A DNA stretch of 64,000 bases from Fimbriimonas planktonicus (GCA_965234685.1 OZ248539.1:2914001-2978000); one strand, 5' to 3'. Positions 1-8,997 are shown, counted from the stretch's first letter. Notes: generated by a model not told the origin, from the letters alone. Translations and numbers: made by a program.

Positions 1-553
1 TTCCGTCAATCACGCACCACGCCGGCGATTCGCCAGCGACCTGCAAAAATCCTTGGCGGACTTGTTCGTGAAAAGCGATAGGCTCGTTATCAATTCGGTT
101 CCGATCTGCCCTCCGCGCCAAACCGACTTCTGCTGGAACATCCACCAGCAGTTTCAGGTCCGGCTCCGTTCCAGCAATGGCAAAGGCATTGGCTGACCGT
201 ACGAAATCCGCATCCAGACCGCGTGCGATGGCTTGGTAAACGAACGTCGAATCGGCAAAGCGATCGCAAATCACCCATTCTCCGCGCGCAAGCGCCGGAT
301 TGATAAAAGTTTGGACGTGCTGCGAGCGATCGGCAAGGAACAAGAACAACTCCGCCGCCGGCACCATCGAGTCCCCATCCAACAGAATCTGTCGTATTCG
401 CTGACCAAACTCACCTTCGCCGGGTTCGCGCGTTAGACGTGGGGTGAAGCCGTGTTCGCTGGCCCGCAGAGCTAGGTTCCGCGCAAGGGTGGATTTGCCG
501 CCACCTTCCGGTCCTTCCAGCACAATGAACACTCGCCGAGAATACCGAGTCAT
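1..553 (-). CDS. tmk: Thymidylate kinase (dTMP kinase), 3' part cut by window edge
   Basis: Phosphorylates dTMP to dTDP in the cytosol for DNA synthesis. Read on the minus strand from the ATG at 553, the protein opens with a short strand and the P-loop GPEGGGKST at residues 14-22. Further on it has the DRF..S...Q segment that binds the nucleotide in this family. The frame stays open to base 1, so about 184 residues of an expected 205-215 are present and the C-terminus lies outside the window. It is divergent from csrA, with 87 bases between the two starts that must hold both promoters. Identification is firm; the start is the first ATG before the P-loop strand and fits family length. Confidence 0.93.
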   Translation of the reverse strand, partial: MTRYSRRVFIVLEGPEGGGKSTLARNLALRASEHGFTPRLTREPGEGEFGQRIRQILLDGDSMVPAAELFLFLADRSQHVQTFINPALARGEWVICDRFADSTFVYQAIARGLDADFVRSANAFAIAGTEPDLKLLVDVPAEVGLARRADRNRIDNEPIAFHEQVRQGFLQVAGESPAWCVIDG

Positions 554-640
554 TTTCGATTCCCGAAATCCGTATCCGTCGTATACTCATCGGAAGAAAT
601 CTTGTTAATCCCGAGATTGTCCTAAGGATGGGAACGTAAC

Positions 641-832
641 ATGCTGGTTTTGACACGGAAACTTGGCCAGAGCATCGTCATCGGAGACGAGGTTGAAGTT
701 GTCGTGCTCGAGGTTCGAGGCGAGCAAGTCCGCATCGGAATCAAGGCTCCGAAGGACGTTACCGTTCACCGAAAGGAAATCTACGAACAGATTTCAACCG
801 GTGAAACTGAAGAGCCAACTCCGAGCACGTAA
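641..832 (+). CDS. csrA: Carbon storage regulator CsrA
   Basis: Small RNA-binding translational regulator that binds GGA motifs in mRNA leaders as a homodimer. The 63 residues match the family from the first residue: MLVLTRK, then GQSIVIGD, the VRIGIKAP strand and the VHRKEIY helix. The tail is short and acidic. A purine-rich stretch (AAGGATGGG) lies about 10 bases before the ATG. The stop overlaps the start of the next gene by one base, and a long co-directional run follows. No fliW or flagellin gene, the usual partner in many phyla, is visible nearby, so its targets cannot be inferred from context. Confidence 0.95.
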   Translation: MLVLTRKLGQSIVIGDEVEVVVLEVRGEQVRIGIKAPKDVTVHRKEIYEQISTGETEEPTPST

Positions 833-1257
833 TGCTTCGTAACGTCCCGGTCGTCTTCATCTTGGCAATTCTGGCCGCAAGCATGTCTTGGGGCTCCCTC
901 AGCCCAGATCAAAAAACCGTGACGCCGATGGTCATGATCACGTTGGCGCTCAGCGCGAATGCCGCCGCGATGCTACTCATCCTCTTGCGCGCCGCTCACA
1001 TCGGCAGCGAAGAACTTGCCGCCAGCGTTGCGGGCCGAATGCTTGCCTGCCTTTCGTTCGTCGGGCTGTTCGCCCTGGCTCATGTCTTGTGGCTCACCCC
1101 ACAAACCGGCGTCGAACGCCCGAATGACCTCATCCGCGGAACCACCCAACTCCGCGATCCAAAGTTGCTTCTCGCGATGTTTCTCTTACAGTGGGCAACG
1201 ATTGAGGCAATGCAAAGGATCTGGTCGCGCGGAAGACCCGCGACGGCAGATCGGTAA
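832..1257 (+). CDS. Small four-helix membrane protein, unknown function
   Basis: I do not recognise this 141-residue protein. Four hydrophobic stretches are visible at roughly residues 4-20, 30-52, 68-88 and 112-130, so it is probably an integral inner-membrane protein. A polar loop lies between the third and fourth helices and the C-terminus is basic. Its ATG shares one base with the csrA stop, and ribF starts 9 bases after its stop, so the three genes are probably co-transcribed and translation may be coupled. There are no catalytic-looking motifs. That it is a real gene follows from its position and composition. Confidence 0.75.
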   Translation: MLRNVPVVFILAILAASMSWGSLSPDQKTVTPMVMITLALSANAAAMLLILLRAAHIGSEELAASVAGRMLACLSFVGLFALAHVLWLTPQTGVERPNDLIRGTTQLRDPKLLLAMFLLQWATIEAMQRIWSRGRPATADR

Positions 1258-1266
1258 ACTTTTCTT

Positions 1267-2190
1267 ATGCAGGTGCATTTTGGACTTGGGCGCCTGCGCC
1301 CCGAGTGGACGGCCGCGGTTGCGTGCATCGGCACCTTCGATGGGTTCCACCTCGGCCACCAAGAAGTAGTCAGGTCCGCGGTTCAAATGGCTCATTCCAA
1401 AGAGCTTCCCGCGACCCTTGTTACCTTTGACCGGCACCCTGCCGCCGTGCTGGCCCCGAGCAAAACGCCAGCCCCGATTGCATCGCTCGAAGCCAATCTT
1501 GCGGTTGCGAAAAGTCTCGGCATCGACCTCGCCCTCGTCCTCCCGTTCGATGCAAGCCTCAGCCGAATGTCGGCCGATGAGTTCTTCCAAGCCGTGCTGG
1601 TGGGCGGGTTAAACGCTCAGCACCTTGTGGTCGGACACGACTTTGCCTTCGGCAACGGGCGAGAAGGCACCACGCAGTGGTTGGAAAGCCGGGTCGAAAC
1701 CACGGTAGTCCCGCCATTCCAAATCGACGGCCAACGAGTCAGTTCAACCATCGTCCGAAAGCTCGTCCAAGACGGAGAAATCGAATCCGCAAACCGAATG
1801 CTCGGCCGACCGTTTGAGATCACCGGCTTCGTCATCTCCGGCCAGCAACTTGGGCGAACCCTAGGTTTCCCGACCGTCAACCTCGCGAGATCTTTCGACC
1901 AAGTCCTGCCGCGAGACGGTGTGTATGCCGCAATCGCGGAAACCGTTCACGGCGAATACGCGGCTGCCTTGGCCATCGGCTTGCGCCCCGCCGTTGACGG
2001 AAAAAGCCGCACCATCGAAGCATTCCTGATGGACTATCCGAGCCATTCTCTGTACGGAACCTCCGTTCGGCTGAAGCTTCAGCACTTCCTTCGCCCAGAA
2101 CTCAACTTCCCATCGCTCGCCGCCCTCACGGACCAAATGGCCCAGGACATCCTCAATATTCGCGAGTTGTTCGCGTCTAGTAAGGCATGA
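1267..2190 (+). CDS. ribF: Bifunctional riboflavin kinase/FAD synthetase
   Basis: Makes FMN from riboflavin and then FAD from FMN, in the cytosol. The N-terminal adenylyltransferase half shows GTFDGFHLGH at residues 22-31 (the HxGH nucleotidyl-transfer motif), VGHDFAFGNGREG at 122-134 and SSTIVRKLVQDG at 159-170. The C-terminal kinase half begins near residue 180 and carries GRTLGFPTVNL at 196-206, the flavin/ATP-binding signature. At 307 residues it is normal length. It overlaps the next gene by 4 bases (ATGA). No FMN riboswitch is visible upstream, which fits a gene buried inside an operon. Confidence 0.96.
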   Translation: MQVHFGLGRLRPEWTAAVACIGTFDGFHLGHQEVVRSAVQMAHSKELPATLVTFDRHPAAVLAPSKTPAPIASLEANLAVAKSLGIDLALVLPFDASLSRMSADEFFQAVLVGGLNAQHLVVGHDFAFGNGREGTTQWLESRVETTVVPPFQIDGQRVSSTIVRKLVQDGEIESANRMLGRPFEITGFVISGQQLGRTLGFPTVNLARSFDQVLPRDGVYAAIAETVHGEYAAALAIGLRPAVDGKSRTIEAFLMDYPSHSLYGTSVRLKLQHFLRPELNFPSLAALTDQMAQDILNIRELFASSKA

Positions 2191-2672
2191 AGCTCAACGG
2201 GTTCGTGATTGCCGCAATCGTGCTCATTCTTGCCTGGGGCGGCTGGCGGCTATATGAGTCGGTCTCGCCAAACGAACCCGACCAAGTCAAGATCGAACGT
2301 GCGCTGGATCGCTCCATCCGAGATAGCCGCGAAGGAAAACCGGGCGGCGTCCTTGATCTTCTGAGTCAAAAAATCACCCTCAATCAAGCAAACGTCGGGG
2401 CCGACCGGCGACAGATCGCCGACTTCATCAAAAACAGCAAGCCGAGCTTCGACGTTCGAAACAAGACCGCGAAAGTCTTCGGCGATGAAGCCCGCATCGT
2501 CTCGCCCGTGGGCCTGAGTCTGGCTCCGTTTGGCGAACGCACAATCTCCGAGGTCACCCTCATTTTCCAGCGTGAATCGGATCGCGCTTACGGCATCATT
2601 CCGGTTTCCCGTTGGAAGCTGGTTGACATTCGAATGGAAGAGTCCGCCGTCAACGATCTCATCGGATTCTGA
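2187..2672 (+). CDS. Membrane-anchored small protein, NTF2-like shape
   Basis: This 161-residue protein starts with one membrane-spanning segment (about residues 5-22), followed by a soluble domain outside the cytoplasm or facing the periplasm. The soluble part has an early helix pair containing a DRSIRDSREG-type segment, then alternating strands ending in SRWKLVDIR. That pattern resembles NTF2/SnoaL-like folds, but no active-site residues can be assigned. The start overlaps the ribF stop by 4 bases, implying coupled expression. Function unknown; the fold suggestion is weak. Confidence 0.72.
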   Translation: MKLNGFVIAAIVLILAWGGWRLYESVSPNEPDQVKIERALDRSIRDSREGKPGGVLDLLSQKITLNQANVGADRRQIADFIKNSKPSFDVRNKTAKVFGDEARIVSPVGLSLAPFGERTISEVTLIFQRESDRAYGIIPVSRWKLVDIRMEESAVNDLIGF

Positions 2673-2704
2673 AGCCGCCACGGTTCGAACGGCTAAACTG
2701 AGCT

Positions 2705-3829
2705 ATGTTCGATGCGCGTGTAACTCGGCTTGCCGACTTAGTCTGCCGGCACTCGGTACAGCTTTCCGCCGACGATTGCGTTCTGATCCATGCCTTTGAC
2801 GTTCCGAGCGACATCATCGCGGAGTTCGTCCGGGTCGCCCAAGCTCAATCTGCAAAGGTCCTCGTCCGGTCCGAGTCGAATCCGATCCGTCGGCAAATGC
2901 TCCACGGCATGACCGTCGAAAACGCTCAGCTGATCGCGAAACTGGAGAAGTTCGAGATGGAGCACGCGACGGCCTACATCGCCCTCCGCGGAGCCGACAA
3001 CGCCTTCGAGCTTTCCGACGTCCCCGGCACCCAAACCGCTATGTGGCAGCGCGAATATGCGACGCCCGTCATCTTCGAAACGCGCATCCCGAAGACGAAG
3101 TGGGCCGTTCTTCGATGGCCAAACCCTTCGGTTGCTCAGCAAGCCTCCATGTCCAGCAAAGCCTTTGAGGACTTCTACTTCGATGCTTGCACGGTGGACT
3201 ACATCCGCATGGCCGAAGCCGTGAAGCCGCTGGTTGACCTGATGAACCGAACCGACCGCGTTCGCGTCATCTCGCCAGGAACCGACTTCTCATTCTCGAT
3301 CAAGGGTATCGGCTGCGTCCCCTGCACGGGCGAGCGCAACATCCCCGACGGCGAGTGCTTCACCGCCCCCGTGAAAGATAGCGTCAACGGTACCGTCCAG
3401 TTCAACACGAGCTCTCTCTACCAGGGCATGGAGTTCAAGGACATCCGGTACGAAATCAAGGACGGAAAAATCATCGATGCCAGCGCCGGCGGCAACACCG
3501 AAAAGCTGAACGAAATTCTCGACACCGACGAAGGTGCCCGATACTTCGGCGAATGGTCCCTCGGTTTCAACCCGAAGGTCCTCCACCCCATCAAGGACAC
3601 CCTCTTCGACGAAAAGATCGCCGGATCGCTCCACTTTACGCCCGGAAACGCCTACGATCCACCAGGGGGCAATGGCAACAAGAGCGCGGTTCACTGGGAT
3701 ACCGTCCTCATTCAGCGCGCGGAATACGGCGGCGGCGAAATCTGGTTTGACGATGTCCTGATCCGTAAGGACGGAATCTTCGTGGTCCCAGACCTCCTAG
3801 GACTGAATCCCGAAAATCTTGCGATCTAG
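2705..3829 (+). CDS. M29-family metallo-aminopeptidase
   Basis: Cytosolic dimetal aminopeptidase of the M29 (aminopeptidase T/S) family that removes N-terminal residues from peptides. The metal-ligand set can be read in order: Glu217 in DGEC, Glu283 in GEWSLG, His310 in LHFTPG, and His330 and Asp332 in AVHWD. The spacing of the first two (66 residues) and the last two (2 residues) equals that of the characterised family members. The C-terminal segment DGIFVVPDLLG is also typical. At 374 residues it is slightly shorter than the usual 400-410. It lies 32 bases after the preceding gene in the same run. Confidence 0.9.
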   Translation: MFDARVTRLADLVCRHSVQLSADDCVLIHAFDVPSDIIAEFVRVAQAQSAKVLVRSESNPIRRQMLHGMTVENAQLIAKLEKFEMEHATAYIALRGADNAFELSDVPGTQTAMWQREYATPVIFETRIPKTKWAVLRWPNPSVAQQASMSSKAFEDFYFDACTVDYIRMAEAVKPLVDLMNRTDRVRVISPGTDFSFSIKGIGCVPCTGERNIPDGECFTAPVKDSVNGTVQFNTSSLYQGMEFKDIRYEIKDGKIIDASAGGNTEKLNEILDTDEGARYFGEWSLGFNPKVLHPIKDTLFDEKIAGSLHFTPGNAYDPPGGNGNKSAVHWDTVLIQRAEYGGGEIWFDDVLIRKDGIFVVPDLLGLNPENLAI

Positions 3830-3856
3830 TTTTTTGGGCATACACTCCAATCAGCG

Positions 3857-4252
3857 ATGAAAAGACTGCTATTGAAGTGGGTGATTTTGGGAGTCGCGGT
3901 TTACGCGACCTCGCTGATCACCCAAGCGCTTAAAATTGGCTTCCGCGCCCAAGCGGGAACGCTGAGCGAAGTCATCGTATTGCTGATCGGCGTCGCCGCG
4001 CTCGCCCTACTCAACGCGACCATGGGCAAGATCTTGAAGGTCCTCACCTTCCCGATCAGTTGTTTGACCCTTGGCCTCTTTGGACTGGTCGTCAACGCGA
4101 TCGTCCTCTGGTTTGCCGCGTCTCTGGAACTTGGATTCCGAATTACAAAATCCGGCGTGGATGGGTTTGTCGCTGCCTTCGTGGCAAGCGTACTCATCAG
4201 CGTAATAAACGGCGCCCTCCAAACCGCGCTGCCCGACAAAAAGGATGATTAA
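3857..4252 (+). CDS. Phage-holin-4/YvlD-like membrane protein
   Basis: A 131-residue protein with four hydrophobic segments (about 7-24, 37-56, 62-88 and 104-124). It includes the motif run LNATMGKILKVLTFPISCLTLGLF that marks the small family often labelled phage holin family 4, or YvlD-like. Chromosomal members are integral membrane proteins of uncertain role and are not lysis genes. Here it sits between the aminopeptidase and yvcK, overlapping the latter by 8 bases, so it is part of the housekeeping run and not a phage remnant. Family call is good; function is unknown. Confidence 0.8.
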   Translation: MKRLLLKWVILGVAVYATSLITQALKIGFRAQAGTLSEVIVLLIGVAALALLNATMGKILKVLTFPISCLTLGLFGLVVNAIVLWFAASLELGFRITKSGVDGFVAAFVASVLISVINGALQTALPDKKDD

Positions 4253-5558
4253 GCGGTACCGGCTCCGGCAACTCCTTGCGCCCACCCGGGGCCTGCAAAC
4301 CGCATTGGCCGGCTTTTTGCTGGGCCAAATCGCCCTCATTCTGGGCCTCGGCCTGAGCTTTAAGAACATCATTCGGCCAACCCTCGCCGGGCTGTCGAGC
4401 ACCACCGACCGGCTCCTCGGACGATTCGTTGACGAAGAGCGGGTCGCCGTGACCGCCCACCTTGTCGGCGGCGCACTCATCGTGGTCGGAGTTTTCGTGA
4501 GCATCCGGGCCATCGTGCGCGGCCTTGGCCACGTTGTCGACACGCTTACTCCCGAAACAAAATCCGGAAAGGTGGATGCTTACTTCCGCCGATTAGAGCT
4601 CGCACAAGGGCCAAGAATCGTCGCCATCGGCGGCGGCACCGGCCTTTCCACCCTCCTTCGCGGGCTCAAGAACTACACCAGCAACATCACCGCCATCGTG
4701 ACCGTTACGGACGACGGCGGAAGCTCCGGCCGCCTGATGCGCGAGAAAGGCATCATCCCGCCCGGAGACTTGCGGAACTGCATGGTTGCCCTCGCCGATG
4801 CGGAAAAGACCATGACCGATCTTTTCCAGCATCGATTCCGAGATGATTCCGGTTCCCTCAGCGGCCACTCTATCGGCAATCTCCTTATCGCCGCGCTTGC
4901 CGACCAAGCGAACGGAGACTTCGATACCGCCGTCGGAATTGCCTCGGCCGTTCTCAACATCCGCGGCCAAGTCGTCCCGTCCACCCTCGATCACGTCAAG
5001 CTCATGGCCGAGCTCGAAGATGGATCCGTGGTCTCTGGAGAGACAAACATCGTCGGGTCCGGACAACGCATCAACCGCCTCTATCTTGATCCGTCGATGT
5101 GCGAGCCGCACCCGAAGACGATCGAGGCCATTCGTCAAGCCGATCTCATCTGCATCGGTCCGGGCAGCGTCTTCACGAGTGTCATTCCGAACCTCTTGGT
5201 CCCCGGCCTCGCCGAAGCCATCATGGCCTCCCCCTCGCCGAAGGTTTATATCTGCAACGTCATGACCCAGCCCGGTGAAAGCGAAGGTCTCAGCGCCTCC
5301 GCCCACGCCAATTCGATCCTCCGCATCCTTGAAAAGCGGGTGATCGACTACGTCCTTGTCAACGTCGCTCAGCCAAGCGCCGACCTTATTGAACGTTACG
5401 AAACCGTGAACCAACATCTCGTAGAAGCCGACCTCGACCAACTCCGAAAGAACGGATTCCGACCCTTGCCTGGCGATTACATCAGCGAATCTGACTTCGT
5501 GCGCCACGATCCCGTCAAGGTCGCCGCCCGCCTGATGAAGCTTCTGGAGGGAAGATGA
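4245..5558 (+). CDS. yvcK: YvcK-family UDP-GlcNAc-binding protein, membrane-anchored form
   Basis: Member of the CofD/YvcK family, which in other bacteria binds UDP-GlcNAc and links central carbon flux to cell-wall synthesis and cell shape. The family core starts near residue 122, with GGGTGLSTLLRG at 129-140, VTDDGGSSGRL at 154-164 and PPGDLRNCM at 172-180. Ahead of it is an extension of about 120 residues with two hydrophobic segments (roughly 18-38 and 70-92), so this form is tethered to the inner membrane. Membrane-anchored versions occur in several phyla. It overlaps its neighbours by 8 and 4 bases. There is no sign of the RapZ and HPr genes that accompany yvcK in Firmicutes. Confidence 0.9.
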   Translation: MIKRYRLRQLLAPTRGLQTALAGFLLGQIALILGLGLSFKNIIRPTLAGLSSTTDRLLGRFVDEERVAVTAHLVGGALIVVGVFVSIRAIVRGLGHVVDTLTPETKSGKVDAYFRRLELAQGPRIVAIGGGTGLSTLLRGLKNYTSNITAIVTVTDDGGSSGRLMREKGIIPPGDLRNCMVALADAEKTMTDLFQHRFRDDSGSLSGHSIGNLLIAALADQANGDFDTAVGIASAVLNIRGQVVPSTLDHVKLMAELEDGSVVSGETNIVGSGQRINRLYLDPSMCEPHPKTIEAIRQADLICIGPGSVFTSVIPNLLVPGLAEAIMASPSPKVYICNVMTQPGESEGLSASAHANSILRILEKRVIDYVLVNVAQPSADLIERYETVNQHLVEADLDQLRKNGFRPLPGDYISESDFVRHDPVKVAARLMKLLEGR

Positions 5559-6109
5559 GCGGAAAGCTTGTCATTCTTAGCGGCCCGAGCGGGGTCGGCA
5601 AAGACACCGTCATCGACGGCTGGCAAGCGCGAAACCGAAACGTCGTGCGCGTGGTCGCTTACACAACCCGAGCCCCTCGGCCCGGCGAAGTAAACGGCGT
5701 CGACTATCACTTCACCGACCGATCCGAATTTCTTGGCAAAGCCCAAGCGGGCGACTTCCTTGAGTACAAGGAAGTCCATGGAAACTTCTACGCAACGCCT
5801 CTTACGGACATGATCAAACTGCTGGAACAAGGCAAGATCGCCGTCCTGAAAATTGACGTCCAGGGCGCGATCAGTGCCATGGAAAAGCGACCGGATGCGC
5901 TGTCCATCATGCTACTTCCGCCATCTGCAGAAGAGCTCGAGCGCCGCATTCGGCAGCGGGGAACCGAAGATCTGGCGACCATCGACAAGCGGCTCCGAAA
6001 CGCCCTCGAAGAAATCGCCCAAGCCCACCGCTACCACCATCAGGTCATTAATGAGGATTTGACCACGACGATCTCAATCATCGAGGTCATCATGTCGGAG
6101 GCAAAGTGA
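5555..6109 (+). CDS. gmk: Guanylate kinase
   Basis: Converts GMP to GDP with ATP. The P-loop is GPSGVGKDT at residues 10-18. The GMP-binding stretch follows with the family's YTTRAPRPGEVNG pattern at about 36-48 and DYHF at 50-53. The lid and helical core are full length (184 residues). The P-loop has Asp after the Lys where most guanylate kinases have Ser or Gly. The following Thr is kept, so activity is still expected, but this residue is odd. It overlaps yvcK and coaBC by 4 bases each. The omega-subunit gene rpoZ, often found directly after gmk, is absent here. Confidence 0.93.
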   Translation: MSGKLVILSGPSGVGKDTVIDGWQARNRNVVRVVAYTTRAPRPGEVNGVDYHFTDRSEFLGKAQAGDFLEYKEVHGNFYATPLTDMIKLLEQGKIAVLKIDVQGAISAMEKRPDALSIMLLPPSAEELERRIRQRGTEDLATIDKRLRNALEEIAQAHRYHHQVINEDLTTTISIIEVIMSEAK

Positions 6110-7314
6110 AAGTCCTGCTTGGAGTCAGCGGCAGCGTCTCTTGCTACCGCGCTGCTGACATTGCGCGCGACCTCATGCGCGCCGGGCACGACGTTCGCGT
6201 GTGCCTCACCGACTCCGCGGCAAAGTTCGTCTCTCCCATCCTGTTCGAAACCCTCACCGAAAACCCATGCCTTACCGACACGTTTGAGGAGCCGATCACT
6301 GGGCAAATGGCGCACATTGATTGGGCGCGGGAAGCAGACGTGATCCTCATCGCTCCTTGCACGGCGAACACTACTTCCCGCCTCGCTCACGGTGTCGCGG
6401 CCGACATGCTCACGACCATCGTCGTCGCGTCCACCGCTCCGCTGCTCATTGCTCCGGCAATGAATCCTTCAATGTACGCCAGCGATCAGGTGCAGTGGGC
6501 ATTGGGAATTCTGGAATCCCGCGCCGCGACCATCATCACCCCGCAAGAAGGTGATGTCGCGAGCGGCGAAGTGGGGCTTGGCAAGCTTGCCCCGAATCCT
6601 GAGATTCTCGAGGCGGTCGAAACCGTGCTTGCCCGAACCCAGATGTTAGCCGGAAAGCACGTTGTCGTCACCTCCGGCCCAACCGAGGAGCCCATTGACG
6701 ATGTCCGTTTCCTGACCAATCGAAGTTCCGGCAAAATGGGTGCCGCCGTCGCCCGGGCGGCACTGCTCATGGGAGCTCGCGTCACCGTCATCGCCGGTCC
6801 CCAAACCGCCGCCTTGCCGCTTACTGCCACCGTTCATCCGGTCCAAACCGCCGTTCAAATGCTGGACAAGGCGCTAGAAGCCAGCGAGGATGCCGACTGG
6901 ATCATTGGCGTCGCGGCCGTGGCCGACTACCGTCCAGAGTCCCCTGCGACGGGCAAACTTCGTCGGTCCGAAGAGGCTTTGACATTGAGGCTTGTTCCGA
7001 ACCCCGACATCATCGCCACCCTCGCCGCCGCCCGGCCAAACGCCCGCGTCGTTGCCTTCGCAGCAGAGCCAGATTCGGATATCACCGTGGCACGGCAGAA
7101 GATCATCAAGAAGGGAGTCTTCGCCATCGCCGCAAATGACATCTCACGCAACGATATCGGGTTCGGGTCCGAGAACAACGACTTGACCCTCATCCAAGCC
7201 GAAGGCGAACCGCACCGCAGCGGGAAACGATCCAAACTATCCGCTGCCCTTTGGCTACTCGAAAAGCTCGTCCAGGAGGAGCACAAGCATGCCCGTCACC
7301 CAAGCCGCGATTGA
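6106..7314 (+). CDS. coaBC: Phosphopantothenoylcysteine synthetase/decarboxylase
   Basis: Bifunctional coenzyme A enzyme: joins cysteine to phosphopantothenate (CoaB) and decarboxylates the product (CoaC, FMN-dependent). The N-terminal flavoprotein half begins GVSGSVSCYRAAD and contains the PAMN substrate motif (PAMNPSMY), with the active-site His region AHIDWA near residue 66. The C-terminal synthetase half begins at about residue 184 with VVTSGPTEEPIDDVR and the nucleotide/substrate segment NRSSGKMG. Length is normal at 402 residues. The start is a GTG that overlaps the gmk stop by 4 bases (GTGA). The 3' end overlaps the next gene by 26 bases. Confidence 0.94.
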   Translation: MKVLLGVSGSVSCYRAADIARDLMRAGHDVRVCLTDSAAKFVSPILFETLTENPCLTDTFEEPITGQMAHIDWAREADVILIAPCTANTTSRLAHGVAADMLTTIVVASTAPLLIAPAMNPSMYASDQVQWALGILESRAATIITPQEGDVASGEVGLGKLAPNPEILEAVETVLARTQMLAGKHVVVTSGPTEEPIDDVRFLTNRSSGKMGAAVARAALLMGARVTVIAGPQTAALPLTATVHPVQTAVQMLDKALEASEDADWIIGVAAVADYRPESPATGKLRRSEEALTLRLVPNPDIIATLAAARPNARVVAFAAEPDSDITVARQKIIKKGVFAIAANDISRNDIGFGSENNDLTLIQAEGEPHRSGKRSKLSAALWLLEKLVQEEHKHARHPSRD

Positions 7315-7633
7315 TCACTTCATCCCCAAACTCGCCGCCGTCCGCGAGATCACGAGCAAAAAGATGTTCGGCGGTCTCGGTATTTACGCCGACGGTGTCT
7401 TCTTCGCCGTTCTCGACGACGATCGGCTGTACTTCAAAGTCGACGATAACAACCGCGCGTTTTACGACGAGCACCAGACCGAAGAATGGATCATCAAAGG
7501 CGAATCTCCGCAGGTGATGCCATACCGAGAAGTACCGAAAACTACTCTCGAGAACCCCGATGACCTTGCGACCGCCATCGACGACGCGGTCGCGGTTGCG
7601 CTGAGAAAGAAGACCAAGCCCAAGAAGCGTTAA
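7289..7633 (+). CDS. TfoX N-terminal-domain protein
   Basis: This 114-residue protein matches the TfoX N-terminal domain family, seen in the MFGGLGIYADGVFFA segment at residues 25-39, DRLYFKVDD at 45-53 and the conserved Y-R-E-V-P stretch near residue 79. Stand-alone members are common and poorly characterised. The link to competence holds only for the two-domain TfoX/Sxy of gammaproteobacteria and should not be carried over. The tail is very basic (KKTKPKKR), so nucleic-acid contact is possible. It starts inside the end of coaBC (26-base overlap) and closes the co-directional run. It converges on the permease gene, the two stops overlapping by 4 bases. Confidence 0.85.
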   Translation: MPVTQAAIDHFIPKLAAVREITSKKMFGGLGIYADGVFFAVLDDDRLYFKVDDNNRAFYDEHQTEEWIIKGESPQVMPYREVPKTTLENPDDLATAIDDAVAVALRKKTKPKKR

Positions 7634-8997
7634 GCCCGTTTACGCATGGCCGCAAACGTCAAAATCGGTGCCAAAGCCATCGCCGCGATTGACCACCAGA
7701 TCACGTGTCGACCTTCCTCCTGAATGTGGCTGTAAACCGCGAAGGCGATGATTGCGGCCGGCATCAGGAAGAACAAAGCCAGAACCGGATAGCCACCCGG
7801 AATCCGGTACGGCCGCTCTAAATCAGGCTCTTTCCGGCGGAGCACGATCAGTGCCGCAAGCTCAACGAGAATCGCGCTGGAATACAAAACGACATCGACC
7901 ACCGCCAGATTCTCGAAACTGGAATAGCTAAACAAGGTGTAAGCGCAAGCCGAAACCAGAATGGCGTTGACCGGCGTGCCGAACCTGGGATGGGTCCGAG
8001 TCAAGATTTCCGGCAGCAAGTGGTCCCGCGCTAGGACAAGCGGAATCCGAGTCGCTCCCAGCATCGTCGCTGCAAACAGCCCCGCTGCGCTCGCCATGCC
8101 GGTGATGGCAATCCAAATGCCAAGCCCCTTGCCGCCAATCGCCTCTCCGATTTCCGGCCATAGCCCCTCCTCCCATCGGCCAAGCTCCGGCACAACCGCT
8201 AGCCCAACCAGGGTCGGCAACAGATACGAAAGCACGATGAGTGGCATGGCGATGAAGATCGCTTTCGGAAAATTTTTCCATGGCCGGTCGACTTCCGCGG
8301 AGACGGTGCTCAGCGAATCCCACCCCAGGTAATTCCACATCACGACAAAGAGCCCCGCTCCGAGCGCCGACTGCGTGGTGGTGCCGGTCGGTACAAACGG
8401 CTGCGTCACCGCCGCTGGATTCGCCAGAACCTTCGGCAATCCGAGTGCCACCATCACGGCAAAAGGAAGCAACAAAACACCGCCCAAAACCAGCGAGGTC
8501 TTACCAACCGACTTCGCCCCGCGCACATTGAGCCAAGTCATCGGCACGATAATCGCCAACCCAACCAGCCACTTCCGCAGCGGATCGTCGGCAAATCCGT
8601 TCGCCAGGCCGAGCTGACTCAGTAGTGCCGAAACGTAGCTGGCAAAGAGGACCGGATAAATCGCGACATCGACCCACGAGTACAGCCACATCCACCAAGC
8701 CGCACATGCCGCCCAGCGATCGCCCAGGGACCGTTTGATCCAAACGTAATAGCCACCCTCCGCCGGAATCGCACTCGCGAGTTCGGCGGTCATAAAGGCG
8801 GTCGGAATCGCCCAGATGAGCGGGGTGATCAAGATGAGCAACAACCCCATCCCCGCACCCGATTGCATTAGCGGCTCCAACCCGTGGGGCCCGCCGCTGA
8901 CGCAGAAATAGATCGCCGCGACAAGCGGAGCTAGTTGAACCTTTTGGTTCGGGGCGGGCTTGGACTTCGGCGCGGGAAGAAAGGCAAAGGCTGGCAT
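7630..8997 (-). CDS. APC-superfamily amino-acid/polyamine permease
   Basis: Integral inner-membrane transporter of 455 residues with about 12 hydrophobic segments. Typical APC features are the first helix rich in small residues (YFCVSGGPHG, with GLEPL following) and the EGGYYVWIKRSLG segment after helix 2. A C-terminal RRKEPDLERPYRIPGG loop matches APC permeases of the amino-acid/polyamine type. The substrate cannot be told from sequence. It stands alone on the minus strand between convergent TfoX-like and divergent SIR2 genes, so there is no pathway context. Codon use is like the housekeeping neighbours. Confidence 0.88.
   Translation of the reverse strand: MPAFAFLPAPKSKPAPNQKVQLAPLVAAIYFCVSGGPHGLEPLMQSGAGMGLLLILITPLIWAIPTAFMTAELASAIPAEGGYYVWIKRSLGDRWAACAAWWMWLYSWVDVAIYPVLFASYVSALLSQLGLANGFADDPLRKWLVGLAIIVPMTWLNVRGAKSVGKTSLVLGGVLLLPFAVMVALGLPKVLANPAAVTQPFVPTGTTTQSALGAGLFVVMWNYLGWDSLSTVSAEVDRPWKNFPKAIFIAMPLIVLSYLLPTLVGLAVVPELGRWEEGLWPEIGEAIGGKGLGIWIAITGMASAAGLFAATMLGATRIPLVLARDHLLPEILTRTHPRFGTPVNAILVSACAYTLFSYSSFENLAVVDVVLYSSAILVELAALIVLRRKEPDLERPYRIPGGYPVLALFFLMPAAIIAFAVYSHIQEEGRHVIWWSIAAMALAPILTFAAMRKRA

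Noticed and set aside
3857..4252. Phage holin as part of a prophage
   Set aside because: The family name is historical; no lysis or structural phage genes nearby and it overlaps yvcK.
4593..5507. 304-codon open frame antisense to yvcK
   Set aside because: Mirror of a strongly conserved gene; no signal or domain visible.
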